A stretch of 62,922 nucleotides of DNA, taken from positions 1 to 62,922 of the forward strand of contig JALXCB010000080.1 of assembly GCA_026991225.1 (NCBI GenBank), in the 5' to 3' direction. Numbering within the stretch: the stretch's first letter is position 1; every line of letters begins with the position of its first letter. This DNA comes from Anaerolineae bacterium (GTDB lineage Bacteria; Chloroflexota; Anaerolineae; J102). Both the position numbers and the translations under genes were made by a program. Shown here piece by piece: positions 17,093-25,784 of the stretch. Under the pieces are notes generated by a model. The model did no database searches. It was given only the letters and a program-made list of their open reading frames with translations, and was not told the origin of the DNA.

Positions 17093-18757
17093 TTAGCCGC
17101 CGAAGATATTGGTGATGGGCGGCGAGGTGAACTGCGCCGTGGAGATCTGATAAACAAGCTGCGGGCCGTAGGCAATGACCAGCAGGATGACGACGCCCAC
17201 CAGCCAGGGAACCCAGCGATCCAGCCAGCGGGGCGTGGTCTGCGGGTCCAGCAACGATTCGGCCACCGGCGGTTCCGGCTCCTCGCTGAGCTTCTTCTTG
17301 GTGACCAGCGAGCCGATCATCACCGCCACGAACAGATAGACGGAGATGAGCAGGATGAAGCCGCCGATGCCCACGCGCAACAGGTGGCCTGCCCATTCTT
17401 CGGGAATGTAGGGAGCCGCGCCCAGAGGCGTGCGCCGTGGCGCGCCCAGCAGGCCCACCACGTGCATGGCATTGGAGAAGATGGTCATGCCGATGAACCA
17501 CAGCCACACCTGGATCACGGCGCACTTCTTGCACCAAAGCGGTTTCTTGGTGAGATAGGGAACCAGCCAGTAGAGGATGCCCATGAACGTCAGGGTGACG
17601 CCGGTGGCGACGGTGAGATGGAAGTGGCCGGGAACCCAGGCGGTGTTGTGCACCACCAGGTTGATGTTGTAAGAGGCGTTGATCAACCCGCCGATGCCGC
17701 CGAAGAAGAAGAGGATGCCCGCCAGCAACTGCGCCAGGACGCTGGGATCATTCCAGGGCAGTTTCGTAATCCAGCCCAGCAGCCCCTTGCCCCCGCGATT
17801 GCGGCCCGCGTTTTCCAGCGACGCCACCACAGTGAAGGCCGTAAGCATGGAAGGGAAGAAGACGGAGTAGGTGAGCAGGGAGTGGACCATCTTCCAGCCT
17901 TCTGGCACGCCGGGATCCACATATTGATGGTGGAAGCCCACAGGCACGGAGAGCAGCAGGAAGAGCCAGAAGGAAAAACGGGCCAGCGAATCGCTGAAGA
18001 GCTTGCCCCCGGCCTGGCGGGGCAGGAACGCATACCAGGACATGTAGGCGGGCAGGAGCCAGAAGTAGACCAGGGGATGGCCCGTCCACCAGAAGTAGGT
18101 GCGGTCGAGCTGCGGGTCCAGCCCGGCGCGCAGCCCCAGGGACCAGGGGATCAGGTCCACCAGCAGCTCCGCGGCCGCGCCCAGGGTGGCCACCTGCCAC
18201 ATAACCATGGTGATCAGCGACATGAAGGAAATGAGCGGGGTGCGGACGCCGGGATTTTCCTTGCGCCATTGATAATACGTGAGGTAAAACCCGTAGCCCT
18301 CGATCCAGCTCCCCACCACCACCAGGGTAACGCCGATATAGAAGGCGGGATGCGCCTTCATGGGGGGATAGAAGGTGTAGAGCACGCTGGCCTGGTTCAG
18401 CAGGATGGGCACAGCCGCGATCAGCAACCCCACCACCATCATCCAGAAACCGAGGGCGTTGAGTTTGGGATAGCGCAGGGGGCGCTTGAGGCCGTAGATG
18501 ATGGTGAAGGTGAGGAAGCCAGTAATGAAGAATGTGGTCCAGATGAGGGCGTTGAGCACGCCATGCAGCGTCAGCCCTTCATAATAGGAATGGAAGATGG
18601 GATTCAGGAACTTGTCATAGAAGTTCCAGCCCGCATGTTCCATGGCCTGGAAGGGCCCAAACAGGCTGCCAATCGAAAGCGCCGCAATGGCAAAGATGAA
18701 ATGCCAGCCAATGAAGCGTTTCTCCTTGGCTGTCAGTTGATAGGTGTTCGCAGTCAT
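17093..18757 (-). CDS. cbaA: Cytochrome c oxidase subunit I, ba3 type
   Basis: Heme-copper terminal oxidase catalytic subunit, 554 residues, about 13 membrane helices. Visible ligands are His65 (LHGVLNA, low-spin heme), GHPLVYFWLLPAY (CuB His and the cross-linked Tyr), the HH pair in GFHHQYVDPG and the HFH heme ligands in VPGHFHLT. The YS-type proton pathway pattern and the short subunit II place it in the B (ba3) family rather than the aa3 type. The start at 18757 is supported by GAGGAGA before it; an in-frame extension of 13 residues is rejected. It forms an operon with the genes at 18809, 19293 and 14580. Confidence 0.93.
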   Translation of the reverse strand: MTANTYQLTAKEKRFIGWHFIFAIAALSIGSLFGPFQAMEHAGWNFYDKFLNPIFHSYYEGLTLHGVLNALIWTTFFITGFLTFTIIYGLKRPLRYPKLNALGFWMMVVGLLIAAVPILLNQASVLYTFYPPMKAHPAFYIGVTLVVVGSWIEGYGFYLTYYQWRKENPGVRTPLISFMSLITMVMWQVATLGAAAELLVDLIPWSLGLRAGLDPQLDRTYFWWTGHPLVYFWLLPAYMSWYAFLPRQAGGKLFSDSLARFSFWLFLLLSVPVGFHHQYVDPGVPEGWKMVHSLLTYSVFFPSMLTAFTVVASLENAGRNRGGKGLLGWITKLPWNDPSVLAQLLAGILFFFGGIGGLINASYNINLVVHNTAWVPGHFHLTVATGVTLTFMGILYWLVPYLTKKPLWCKKCAVIQVWLWFIGMTIFSNAMHVVGLLGAPRRTPLGAAPYIPEEWAGHLLRVGIGGFILLISVYLFVAVMIGSLVTKKKLSEEPEPPVAESLLDPQTTPRWLDRWVPWLVGVVILLVIAYGPQLVYQISTAQFTSPPITNIFGG

Positions 18758-18808
18758 AAATCTCTCCTCGAAAAGTGCAAACCAATGGATGTGCAAACCA
18801 ACGGACGA

Positions 18809-19300
18809 TTACGGAACGACGATGACCTTGCCGTACATGGTGGCGTGGGCGATGCCGCAGTATTCCGTGCAGATGAAATCATATTCGCCCGGCTCGTCGA
18901 ACTTCACTGCCAGGCTGGAGACCTGGCCCGGAACGATCTGCATGTTCACGTTGGTGTTTTGCAGCTTGAAGCCGTGTTGAACGTCCCGGCTGGTGACATA
19001 GAATTTGACAATCGAACCGGCGGGAACCGTGATCTCGCGCGGATTGAAAGACCAGGTTTGGGCGACGATGTAAGCTTCGTAGCGTTTGGGGGCCACCTCT
19101 TTCAGGCCCGGTTCCGCGAAGGTGCCGCTGGCCTGCAAGTCGGTGGGATTCACTCGGGCCACTGGATCGGGCACGCGCACGCCAAAGGAGAGGCCCGCCA
19201 CGGTGATGGCGCCAAAGAAGACGGCAAGCATCAGAATGCTGACAATAATCCAGGTCTTCTCGTACGGATCAATGTGCATGGATTCGTGTTTGTTAGCCAT
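18809..19300 (-). CDS. cbaB: Cytochrome c oxidase subunit II, ba3 type (CuA)
   Basis: A 163-residue protein with one N-terminal membrane helix (16-37) and a cupredoxin domain outside the membrane. The CuA ligands are complete: His109, Cys144, Cys148, His152 and Met155 (CTEYCGIAHATM). It receives electrons from cytochrome c. The single helix and short length are typical of ba3 oxidases. Its start overlaps the stop of the small subunit by eight bases. Confidence 0.95.
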   Translation of the reverse strand: MANKHESMHIDPYEKTWIIVSILMLAVFFGAITVAGLSFGVRVPDPVARVNPTDLQASGTFAEPGLKEVAPKRYEAYIVAQTWSFNPREITVPAGSIVKFYVTSRDVQHGFKLQNTNVNMQIVPGQVSSLAVKFDEPGEYDFICTEYCGIAHATMYGKVIVVP

Positions 19301-19448
19301 AGAACGTCACTCCTCGGGAAAGCATGATCAGGTAAACGGAGCCCCAGAGAATGATGATGAGCAGGAAGAAGATAGCCAGAATCACGGCCGCCCCCTTCGG
19401 GTGCTCGAACTGTTCATTCCCGCTGTCGGGCAATTTCTCGTTGGACAT
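19293..19448 (-). CDS. 51-residue single-helix oxidase subunit (subunit IIa-like)
   Basis: A short gene encoding a soluble N terminus (MSNEKLPDSGNEQFEHPKG) followed by one membrane helix (about 20-42) and the tail SRGVTFYG. A tiny one-helix subunit encoded just before subunit II is a known feature of ba3 oxidases (CbaD/subunit IIa), where it replaces a missing helix of subunit II. GGAGG stands eight bases before the ATG. Its stop TAA lies within the start region of subunit II (ATGGCTAAC), so translation is coupled. Confidence 0.8.
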   Translation of the reverse strand: MSNEKLPDSGNEQFEHPKGAAVILAIFFLLIIILWGSVYLIMLSRGVTFYG

Positions 19449-19481
19449 ACTTGTGTACCTCCTCTGTGGAATGGAAAGGCG

Positions 19482-19817
19482 TTATAAGACCTCGATGAGT
19501 CGATCGATGGTGATATCGGTGATCTGTCGTCTTTTGTAGAGGATAACTTTGTTTTCGTCTAAAATGACGAATAGAATCCTGTCTGGAATAAGATCGTTGT
19601 CATGGGCTGCAATCCGTTCCAGATCCGCCATCATCTCTTCAGCGTAGTGATAGTCGGCAATAAGCACATCCGGGTGAGCCTCCTCCATCATCCCTTTGGC
19701 TTCCGCCCAGCTTTCGGCGGAGCCGATGATCTCGACATCCGCGGGGCGATCCTCCAGAACGCGCACAAGGCCGTCGTGAAACATGCCGCGACTGACCAGA
19801 AGGACCCGAATGCTCAT
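19482..19817 (-). CDS. Stand-alone REC-like response regulator domain
   Basis: A 111-residue single domain with a receiver-like fold: MSIRVLLVSRGMFHDGLVRVLED, then the probable phospho-acceptor Asp in DVLIADYHY. It has no output domain and the C-terminal half is poorly conserved, so it may be a degenerate receiver that works by protein contact. It lies immediately upstream of the oxidase genes and downstream of the NarL-type regulator, so it may be the first gene of the oxidase operon. TATAAT ends six bases before the chosen ATG, which suggests a leaderless mRNA. Confidence 0.7.
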   Translation of the reverse strand: MSIRVLLVSRGMFHDGLVRVLEDRPADVEIIGSAESWAEAKGMMEEAHPDVLIADYHYAEEMMADLERIAAHDNDLIPDRILFVILDENKVILYKRRQITDITIDRLIEVL

Positions 19818-19909
19818 ACTCCCATTATAAAAGGAAACAACGCCCCACGTCGTCACCCCGCCCGACACAATCCCCTACCCCCACGGATACAAATTTCCAC
19901 CCAAATGGA

Positions 19910-20566
19910 TTACGCCATTGGGCTATTGCCCGTCAATCCGTGCCGTTCGGCCCAGGCCGCGGCCTGGGCCCGGCTGCGCAACCCCAGCTTGTCCAGGATA
20001 TGGCGCAAATGGGCCTTGACCGTGTGCGGGGAGATGGCCAGGGCCGCTCCGATCTCTTTGTTACTCATGCCACTGGCTACATAGCGCAGGATATCTCGCT
20101 CCCGATCGGTGAGGATATCCTCGGGCCGCTGCCGCTTGCCCTGGGAGAGGGCCACGAATTCATCCAGCAGTTTGGCCGACATGGCGGGCGAAATAACCGC
20201 CTCCCCGCGGCGGATGCGATGAATGGCGTCCACTAGTTCGTCGCTGGTGCTGCTCTTGAGCAGATAGCCGCGCACGCCCGCCTGCACCGCCCGAAACAGC
20301 GTCTCCCGATCCTCCGACACCGTCAGCAACAGGATGGTCAGGTCAGGGTGGCGCTCCTTCAGGCGACTGGCGGTCTCGATGCCATCCATGCCGGGCATGT
20401 TTACGTCCAGCACGACGACATCGGGCCGGTAATTATGGAAGGAGGCCAGCACCTCCTGGCCGCTACGCAGACTGGCCACGACTTCGATATCCTCCTCATC
20501 GTCCAGCAGCCGCGTCAGGCCTTCGCGAAAGAGATGATGGTCATCCGCCAGCAATACGCGAATCAT
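19910..20566 (-). CDS. NarL/FixJ-family response regulator
   Basis: A 218-residue two-domain regulator. The N-terminal receiver has the acidic pair (LADDHHLFREG), the phospho-acceptor Asp54 in VVLDVNMPGMDG and Lys in YLLKSS. The C-terminal LuxR-type helix-turn-helix is LTDRERDILRYVASGMSNKEIGAALAISPHTVKAHL. It pairs with the kinase gene three bases upstream (20570) and stands next to the oxidase operon, so control of respiratory genes is likely. Confidence 0.93.
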   Translation of the reverse strand: MIRVLLADDHHLFREGLTRLLDDEEDIEVVASLRSGQEVLASFHNYRPDVVVLDVNMPGMDGIETASRLKERHPDLTILLLTVSEDRETLFRAVQAGVRGYLLKSSTSDELVDAIHRIRRGEAVISPAMSAKLLDEFVALSQGKRQRPEDILTDRERDILRYVASGMSNKEIGAALAISPHTVKAHLRHILDKLGLRSRAQAAAWAERHGLTGNSPMA

Positions 20567-20569
20567 CGC

Positions 20570-22525
20570 TTAGCGTCCCTCCTCCACAAGATTGGGCGTG
20601 GTTTCTCGCGAGACGTCAATCAACTCGTAGGAGGCTTCGGCCGGCACGGGCGCGGTGACGATAATGGCGGCGCCTCGGTCCGGGCCCGTCATCACCGAAA
20701 GCTGGCCCCCGATGCTTTCCGCCCGCTCCCGCATGGAAGTCAATCCAAAACCTGATGTGCGGTCGTCCGTCTGGCTGGATGTGGCGGGGAACCCAATGCC
20801 GTTATCCGAGACGCGCAGTTCCAGCCATCCTTCCGCCAGGGAAAGCTGCACATCCACGTGGTCGGCGCGAGCGTGTTTGCGCACGTTGGTCAGGGCTTCC
20901 TGGGCGATGCGCAAGAGCTGGAGGGAGACTTCGGCGGGGGCCATGAGCTCTTCGGGATGCGCGGTGAAGGTCACGTCGATGCCGGTCTGGAATGCGAAGT
21001 CTTCCACATAATTCTCCAGGTTCTCGGCCAGACGGGTGGGATCATCCCAGCGCAGGCGCAGTCCCTCGATGGCTTCGCGTACGTCCATGTAGGCGGAGCG
21101 CACCACCTGACGCATTTCGGGCAGCTCTCGCTCGACTTTCTCATATTGCCCTTTCTGCAAAAGGCGGTCCACGCGTTCGAGCTGAAAGCCCAGATAGCCC
21201 AACGTCTGGGCCAGACCATCGTGGAATTCCCGGGCCAGGCGATAGCGCTCGCGCAGCATGGCCGTCTGCTGCAATTCCTGGGAGAGCTGGGCGTTGCGCA
21301 GGGCCAGCGCAATCTGATGGGCGAAGGTCTGGAGCAGATCCGCATGTTGGGGATTGAGCCCCTGCGGGCGCTTTGTGCCCAGGAAAAGCGCGCCGAAGGC
21401 TTCGCCTTCGCTGAGCAACGGCAGGGCCGCGGCGCTGCGCAGATCATGCGACTGCCGGGCGGGCAGCGCCCGGATGATGATGGATTGGTCGGCGAAAGCC
21501 TGTTGTGCGAGTTGTTGGGCGAAGCCGAACCGCGCTGAAGAAAAATCGCCCAGACCCTGCTGGGAAAGACAAACCCACTGGTCTAACGCCTCGTCATAAA
21601 GGAAGATGGCCCCCGCCTGGGCCTTCCAGCCCATGATCGCGGTCTGGAGAGTTTGCGAGGCCAGTTCGGACAGGGATTTGTGGGTGCGAGAGGCGTCGTC
21701 CAGGGAGTGTAGGGCCTCCATCTGGCGCTCGCGGGATCGCAGACTATCGACGGCGAAGGCGATGACGCCGCCCAGGATGTTGAGCAGATGGGCCTGCTCT
21801 TCCTTGGGCCCGTCGGCCGACGGGAAATAGGCGGTGAGGATGCCGATGCGCTCCTGGTCGGTGTGGATGGGCAGACACATGAGGGACTGCACGCCATCCT
21901 GTCGGGCTGCGTCGGCCACGCCAACGAACAGGGGACAATCGCCATCTACATGGGCGTGCAGCGTGCTGCAAGTGCGACACCGCTCTGCGGCCACGCCTTC
22001 CCCCAGATAATTGCGAAAGGCCTGGGCGTAATCGTCGCTCAAGCCCCAGGCCATGGCCAGATTCAAGGTCTGTTGGTCTTCATCGAAGGTGACCAGGGTG
22101 GCGGCCTTGGCGCCGACCAGTTCGGTGGGAGCCTGCACTGCGACCTTGTACACCTCATCTTCATTGGGAGCCGAGGCGATGTACTGGCCCAGACGATCCA
22201 GCGCCAGCAGTTTCTTGTGGCTGTCCTCCAATTCGGCGAAAGCCTTGCGCAACTCCTGTTCGGTCTCCGATTGTTTGGCCGCGTTGCGGGCGATGTACGT
22301 CAATCCCCACCATGCCACAATACTCCCGGTGACGGCGTAGACCAGCACCTCCAGCCACCAGCCCACCGGCGAGTTGCGGGGTCGGATCACCGTCTGCACG
22401 AAGAGCTGATGGAGCGCAGCCAGAGCCAGCACGATCATGGGCGCGTTCCATCGCAACAGCCGCAGTTGCTTGTGCAATGGCTGTTGGCGGAGATGCTGCC
22501 AGAGACTGGCGATCTTCCCTTGCAT
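20570..22525 (-). CDS. NarX/LiaS-type sensor histidine kinase with GAF domains
   Basis: A 651-residue kinase. Two membrane helices (about 29-47 and 55-78) are followed by a short coiled linker, a first GAF domain (about 110-265) carrying CRTC (183-186) and Cys197, a second GAF domain (about 285-410), a HisKA_3 dimer domain with the phospho-acceptor His435 in REFHDGLAQTL, and an HATPase domain (NVRKHA, DNGIGF, GFGLTSMRERA). The Cys cluster could bind a metal or iron-sulfur centre and sense oxygen or redox state; this is inference. The start at 22525 is preferred over a 49-residue extension that is encoded in repeat DNA. Confidence 0.88.
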   Translation of the reverse strand: MQGKIASLWQHLRQQPLHKQLRLLRWNAPMIVLALAALHQLFVQTVIRPRNSPVGWWLEVLVYAVTGSIVAWWGLTYIARNAAKQSETEQELRKAFAELEDSHKKLLALDRLGQYIASAPNEDEVYKVAVQAPTELVGAKAATLVTFDEDQQTLNLAMAWGLSDDYAQAFRNYLGEGVAAERCRTCSTLHAHVDGDCPLFVGVADAARQDGVQSLMCLPIHTDQERIGILTAYFPSADGPKEEQAHLLNILGGVIAFAVDSLRSRERQMEALHSLDDASRTHKSLSELASQTLQTAIMGWKAQAGAIFLYDEALDQWVCLSQQGLGDFSSARFGFAQQLAQQAFADQSIIIRALPARQSHDLRSAAALPLLSEGEAFGALFLGTKRPQGLNPQHADLLQTFAHQIALALRNAQLSQELQQTAMLRERYRLAREFHDGLAQTLGYLGFQLERVDRLLQKGQYEKVERELPEMRQVVRSAYMDVREAIEGLRLRWDDPTRLAENLENYVEDFAFQTGIDVTFTAHPEELMAPAEVSLQLLRIAQEALTNVRKHARADHVDVQLSLAEGWLELRVSDNGIGFPATSSQTDDRTSGFGLTSMRERAESIGGQLSVMTGPDRGAAIIVTAPVPAEASYELIDVSRETTPNLVEEGR

Positions 22526-22532
22526 GTCCAAA

Positions 22533-22561
22533 ACTTTACTAAAATCGCGCTTTTCTGTCAA
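22533..22561 (-). promoter_or_regulatory. Promoter of the kinase-regulator pair, leaderless
   Basis: Minus strand: TTGACA (22561-22556), 17-base spacer, TAAAGT (22538-22533). The ATG at 22525 lies seven bases beyond the -10, so the transcript should start at the codon itself. Confidence 0.75.
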
Positions 22562-22599
22562 TTGCTGTTCCGAAAATAGCGTTGCGTTGGTTTGTAAAA

Positions 22600-22745
22600 G
22601 CAACTCGAAACCCGCGTTGGGCGAGTCTGCAACGGGCGTAAAACGTGAAAACGTGAAACGCCATGTCCTCACGCATCACGTTTCACTCGTCATGTCTTCG
22701 GCTCCCCGCGCGGCCCTGGCCGCGAGACGTTTTCATCGGTATGGG
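22600..22745 (+). repeat. Composite intergenic repeat C, copy 4
   Basis: Forward copy: CGCGTTGGGCGAGTCTGCAA, hairpin of AAAACGTGAAAACGTG with CACGCATCACGTTTCAC, then GCTCCCCGCGCGGCCCTGG and TTCATCGGTATGGGCG. The same tail follows copy 1 (in reverse), so the element extends past the GCCCTGG block. Confidence 0.78.
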
Positions 22746-22784
22746 CGAGCGGCCGCGCGTGGCGCCTGCTATGAAAATAGATTT

Positions 22785-22860
22785 GGTGGACCGGTACACC
22801 AGTAGACCAGGAAGGCGGCCCGGTTTTTCTGGTTTCCTGGTTTACCGGTTTACGGGGCTA
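22785..22860. repeat. CCGGTTTACC word array
   Basis: GGACCGGTACACCAGTAGACC is followed by the words CCGGTTTTTCTGG, TTTCCTGG and TTTACCGG TTTACGG. Related to 6869-6903. Nothing else is seen between it and the next gene. Confidence 0.6.
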
Positions 22861-22945
22861 CATAGCCCCCCCATTTTCACCGCCTCGGCGCGGACTTGTC
22901 CCCGGCATTTTCCCAAAAATCCCCACTCTGCGGTAGACTAACCCC

Positions 22946-23488
22946 ATGCTTCCCACGTATTCTCCCAAACTTCCCGGCCTGAATATCAGTGTGGGCTCAT
23001 TCCTGCCCCGCATTCTCCTCCCCAGCTCCGAAGAGCTGGAACTGGCCCCCATCGACATGGTGGAGCCGGGCGCGCTGGCCGTGTGCATCTACAACCCCGC
23101 TCCGGTCAATCCCTTTCCCTTGCCTCCGCCCGGTCTCGATTATCCCGCCCGCCTGGCCATGCTGGATGCGCGGGGGGTGGGAATCTACGTCATCAGCGGC
23201 CTGCCCCTGCCCAAGCTGGCGAGCTGGCGCGAGCTGGTGGGACTGGAGATTCCCTATCTGAGCGATGAAAAGGGCGCATTCGCGGTCGAGGTCGGCATTC
23301 CCATCAAACAGGTGGATGAGCGCAACTTCCGCACCCACGCCGCGTTCGTCCTGCACGAGGATCGGGTGCTGGCCATCCTGCTGGAGACGGACCTGGCGCA
23401 CAATTTCGAGGGCTTGCTGGCCGCGCTGGATGTGGCCGAAGGCCGCGAGCCGGGGCGTTATGAGCTGCCCGACAAACCGACTTACTGA
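22946..23488 (+). CDS. Peroxiredoxin/redoxin-fold protein lacking the catalytic cysteine
   Basis: A 180-residue protein with the order of an AhpC/TSA domain: a strand at GALAVCIYNP, then MLDARGVGIYVISGLPLPKLASWRELVGLEIPYLSDEKGAFAVEVGI, which parallels the peroxiredoxin stretch after the active site, and a late strand HAAFVLHEDRVLAILLE. The place of the PxxxTxxC motif reads NPAPVNPFP, with no Cys. The only Cys is in the preceding strand (AVCIYN). So peroxidase activity is unlikely. A TAGACT hexamer ends six bases before the ATG, with no ribosome binding site. Confidence 0.65.
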   Translation: MLPTYSPKLPGLNISVGSFLPRILLPSSEELELAPIDMVEPGALAVCIYNPAPVNPFPLPPPGLDYPARLAMLDARGVGIYVISGLPLPKLASWRELVGLEIPYLSDEKGAFAVEVGIPIKQVDERNFRTHAAFVLHEDRVLAILLETDLAHNFEGLLAALDVAEGREPGRYELPDKPTY

Positions 23489-23627
23489 ACCGCGTTGCCA
23501 GTTACGCCAAAGTTCGTTCACTTATAATACGGATGAAAGGCCACAGATAGGAATAAGTATCATTCCAGAGGATGTCGTTTTTTATCCGTGTTTTCCCCGC
23601 CAGGCGTATTGCGTTGGTTGATGCGTT

Positions 23628-24383
23628 ATGTCTCTGCCTCGATTGATCGGTCTGCGCACCTACGTGCGCGATGTGGATGCGGCCAGGGCCTTCTGGCGGC
23701 GGCATTTTCGGATGGATTTCGCGACCAGGGACGGGATAGGATGGAGCCATGTGGGGGATGTGGCCTGGGAGCTTTGGCCCGGGGGGAGGTTCTGCGGGAC
23801 GCGCGGGCCGCATCACGCCCTGCCCGTCTTCGCCATCGACGATTTCGGCCGCGCCCGCGGCTATCTGCTGGCCCATGACATTCCCATCGTCTTCGAGGAG
23901 ATGATTCCGGGCCTGAATCTGGTCGTCTTTCTGGACCCGGACAGCAATCCCTTCGAACTGGCGCAGGAGACGGCCCCGGACGCCTGGGATATCGCCCAAC
24001 GCAAGGCATTGCGCACAAAGCGCCGTCAGGATGCGCCTCAGGATGAGCCCATCGCTCTGCAAGGTCTGGCCGAACTGACCATCTACACCCACGACATCAC
24101 CGCCAGCGTGCATTTCTACCGCGATCTGGTGGGCCTGCCCGTGGGCCTCTCCTACTTCGCGCATGTGCATCTGGCCGCGGAGAACGTCCCGGTGGTGCTG
24201 CGCACGACGCGGTGGCGGTGCAAATCGCCCCATCAGCTTCATGGCTCCGAACCTATCTTTGGCGGGATGGATTTGGAGGCGCTGGCGGGGCGTCTGCTGG
24301 CGGAGGGGGTCTCGCCGGAGCCTGAGGAGGATGGCGTCGTCGCGCGTGATCCCGCGGGCGTCCGGGTGCATTTTCGGGCGTGA
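23628..24383 (+). CDS. Two-domain VOC (glyoxalase/bleomycin resistance) protein
   Basis: A 251-residue protein with two vicinal-oxygen-chelate modules. Residues 1-120 open GLRTYVRDVDAARAFWRRHFRMDF and close LVVFLDPDSNPFELAQE. Residues 145-251 open ELTIYTHDITASVHFYRDLVGLPVGL and close VVARDPAGVRVHF. Both show the beta-alpha-beta-beta-beta order. The metal-ligand pattern is incomplete, so the reaction (lyase, dioxygenase or binding only) cannot be named. It stands alone just upstream of the ATP synthase promoter. Confidence 0.8.
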   Translation: MSLPRLIGLRTYVRDVDAARAFWRRHFRMDFATRDGIGWSHVGDVAWELWPGGRFCGTRGPHHALPVFAIDDFGRARGYLLAHDIPIVFEEMIPGLNLVVFLDPDSNPFELAQETAPDAWDIAQRKALRTKRRQDAPQDEPIALQGLAELTIYTHDITASVHFYRDLVGLPVGLSYFAHVHLAAENVPVVLRTTRWRCKSPHQLHGSEPIFGGMDLEALAGRLLAEGVSPEPEEDGVVARDPAGVRVHFRA

Positions 24384-24402
24384 AATTTTTACTCTGTGCA
24401 AT

Positions 24403-24432
24403 TTGGCGCGAAATCCGTTCTTGGGGTATACT
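24403..24432 (+). promoter_or_regulatory. Promoter of the ATP synthase operon
   Basis: TTGGCG (24403-24408), 18-base spacer, TATACT (24427-24432), about 48 bases before atpI. Confidence 0.7.
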
Positions 24433-24480
24433 CTAGCCCGTTCGAGCAGGCTTCTACGCGCTTTCCTTTTTGGCAATTCC

Positions 24481-24750
24481 ATGCGACGTCAGAATGCAAC
24501 GACGCATCCTGATTGGGTGCATCTCACAATCAAGCTCATCATTCTCGTCGGTTTGACCCTGCTCTTGCCGCTCTTTTTGGGCGTGGTTTTCGATATCCTT
24601 GCTGATTCCGCTCCCCTGGGAACGTTGTTTGGCATGCTCTCAGGGATATTTCTGGCGACCATACTGATAATTCGCACTATCCAAACGCGCTATCTGACCC
24701 TTGCTCCGGTTTCTGAAGCCGAAAACGAAGAAAAAGGAGAATCGTCCTGA
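24481..24750 (+). CDS. atpI: ATP synthase protein I (AtpI-like)
   Basis: An 89-residue protein with two membrane helices (about 17-40 and 46-66), of the AtpI/AtpQ type that assists assembly of the membrane rotor. The motif GVVFDILADSAPLGTLFGMLSG matches the family's G-x-x-x-D-x8-P pattern between the helices. Its stop codon TGA shares its A with the ATG of atpB (24750), so the two are coupled. A longer in-frame opening that would run into the VOC gene is rejected. Confidence 0.8.
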   Translation: MRRQNATTHPDWVHLTIKLIILVGLTLLLPLFLGVVFDILADSAPLGTLFGMLSGIFLATILIIRTIQTRYLTLAPVSEAENEEKGESS

Positions 24751-25781
24751 TGAGCACATTGCTCAAGCCGAAAACCCTTGCCATCATCATTGGGACCATC
24801 GCTTTGGTGGTCATCGCCATTTTATTCTTCCGGGTGCCGCTGCCGACCATCCTGCTCCCCGGCGAAGCTATCCCCGGATGGAAGATCGGCAGCTTCCAGA
24901 TCACGAACACCTTCGTCGCCACCATCATTGCGGATATCATCGTGTTGGCGTTGAGTTTTCTGGCTGTGCGGAAGATGCAGGAAGTGCCGGAAAGCAAACT
25001 CCAGAATATCTTCGAATGGGTGTATGAGATTTTCGAAGGCATGTTGATGGACATTGGGGGCAAGGAAAAAGCGAAGGCCTGGGTGGGCGTCTTCCTGACA
25101 TTGTTGCTGTTCCTTCTTTTCGCCAACTGGATGGAGTTGGTGCCGGGCATCGACAGCATTGGGGTCATTGAACCTTTGGAAGTGGCTTACGCTGAGAAAG
25201 GCGTCACCGTGGGCTACAATATCAAGCATATCGGCCCGTTTATTACTTTGACTTCGGAGCAGGTCAAGTTGACGGATGAAGAACGGGCGTCGATTGTCGA
25301 GGAGGCGGAAAAGGCGGAAGCTGCGGGACACGAATATCATCCTGAAAATCCCAAGGGGTATGTGTTGACGCCGTATGTGCGCGCGGCCACCACGGATTTG
25401 AATCTGACCATCGGTCTGGCGCTGTTGGTCATTATCTGGAGTCAGATTGTCGGCTTCCGCCGTCTCGGATTCAAATATATCCGCCGTTTTGCCATGCCGC
25501 ACATCACCGGCATGAAGCCTGTCGATATAATCGTGGGTCTGTTGGAGTTCATCTCGGAATTCGCCAAGATTATCAGCCTCAGCTTCCGGTTGTTTGGCAA
25601 CATCTTCGCCGGACAGGTGCTGCTGTTCGTCATGGCGTTTTTGATTTCCTTCCTCCTGCCTTTGCCTTTCTTTGGCCTGGAGCTCTTCGTTGGCTTCATG
25701 CAGGCGTTCGTGTTCGCCCTCCTCACGTTCATCTATTTCGAGCAGGCCACCCATAGCTACGCGGGCGACGAGCATCACTAA
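24750..25781 (+). CDS. atpB: F-type ATP synthase subunit a
   Basis: Stator channel subunit of Fo. The essential Arg is in SFRLFGNIFAGQ, and the family's last helix GLELFVGFMQAFVFALLTFIYF is present. At 343 residues it is long for the family (usually 230-290). The excess is a hydrophilic, Glu-rich segment (about 130-210, with EQVKLTDEERASIVEEAEKAEA) that would lie between two membrane helices. The neighbours atpI and atpE confirm the call. Confidence 0.95.
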   Translation: MSTLLKPKTLAIIIGTIALVVIAILFFRVPLPTILLPGEAIPGWKIGSFQITNTFVATIIADIIVLALSFLAVRKMQEVPESKLQNIFEWVYEIFEGMLMDIGGKEKAKAWVGVFLTLLLFLLFANWMELVPGIDSIGVIEPLEVAYAEKGVTVGYNIKHIGPFITLTSEQVKLTDEERASIVEEAEKAEAAGHEYHPENPKGYVLTPYVRAATTDLNLTIGLALLVIIWSQIVGFRRLGFKYIRRFAMPHITGMKPVDIIVGLLEFISEFAKIISLSFRLFGNIFAGQVLLFVMAFLISFLLPLPFFGLELFVGFMQAFVFALLTFIYFEQATHSYAGDEHH

Positions 25782-25784
25782 TCA

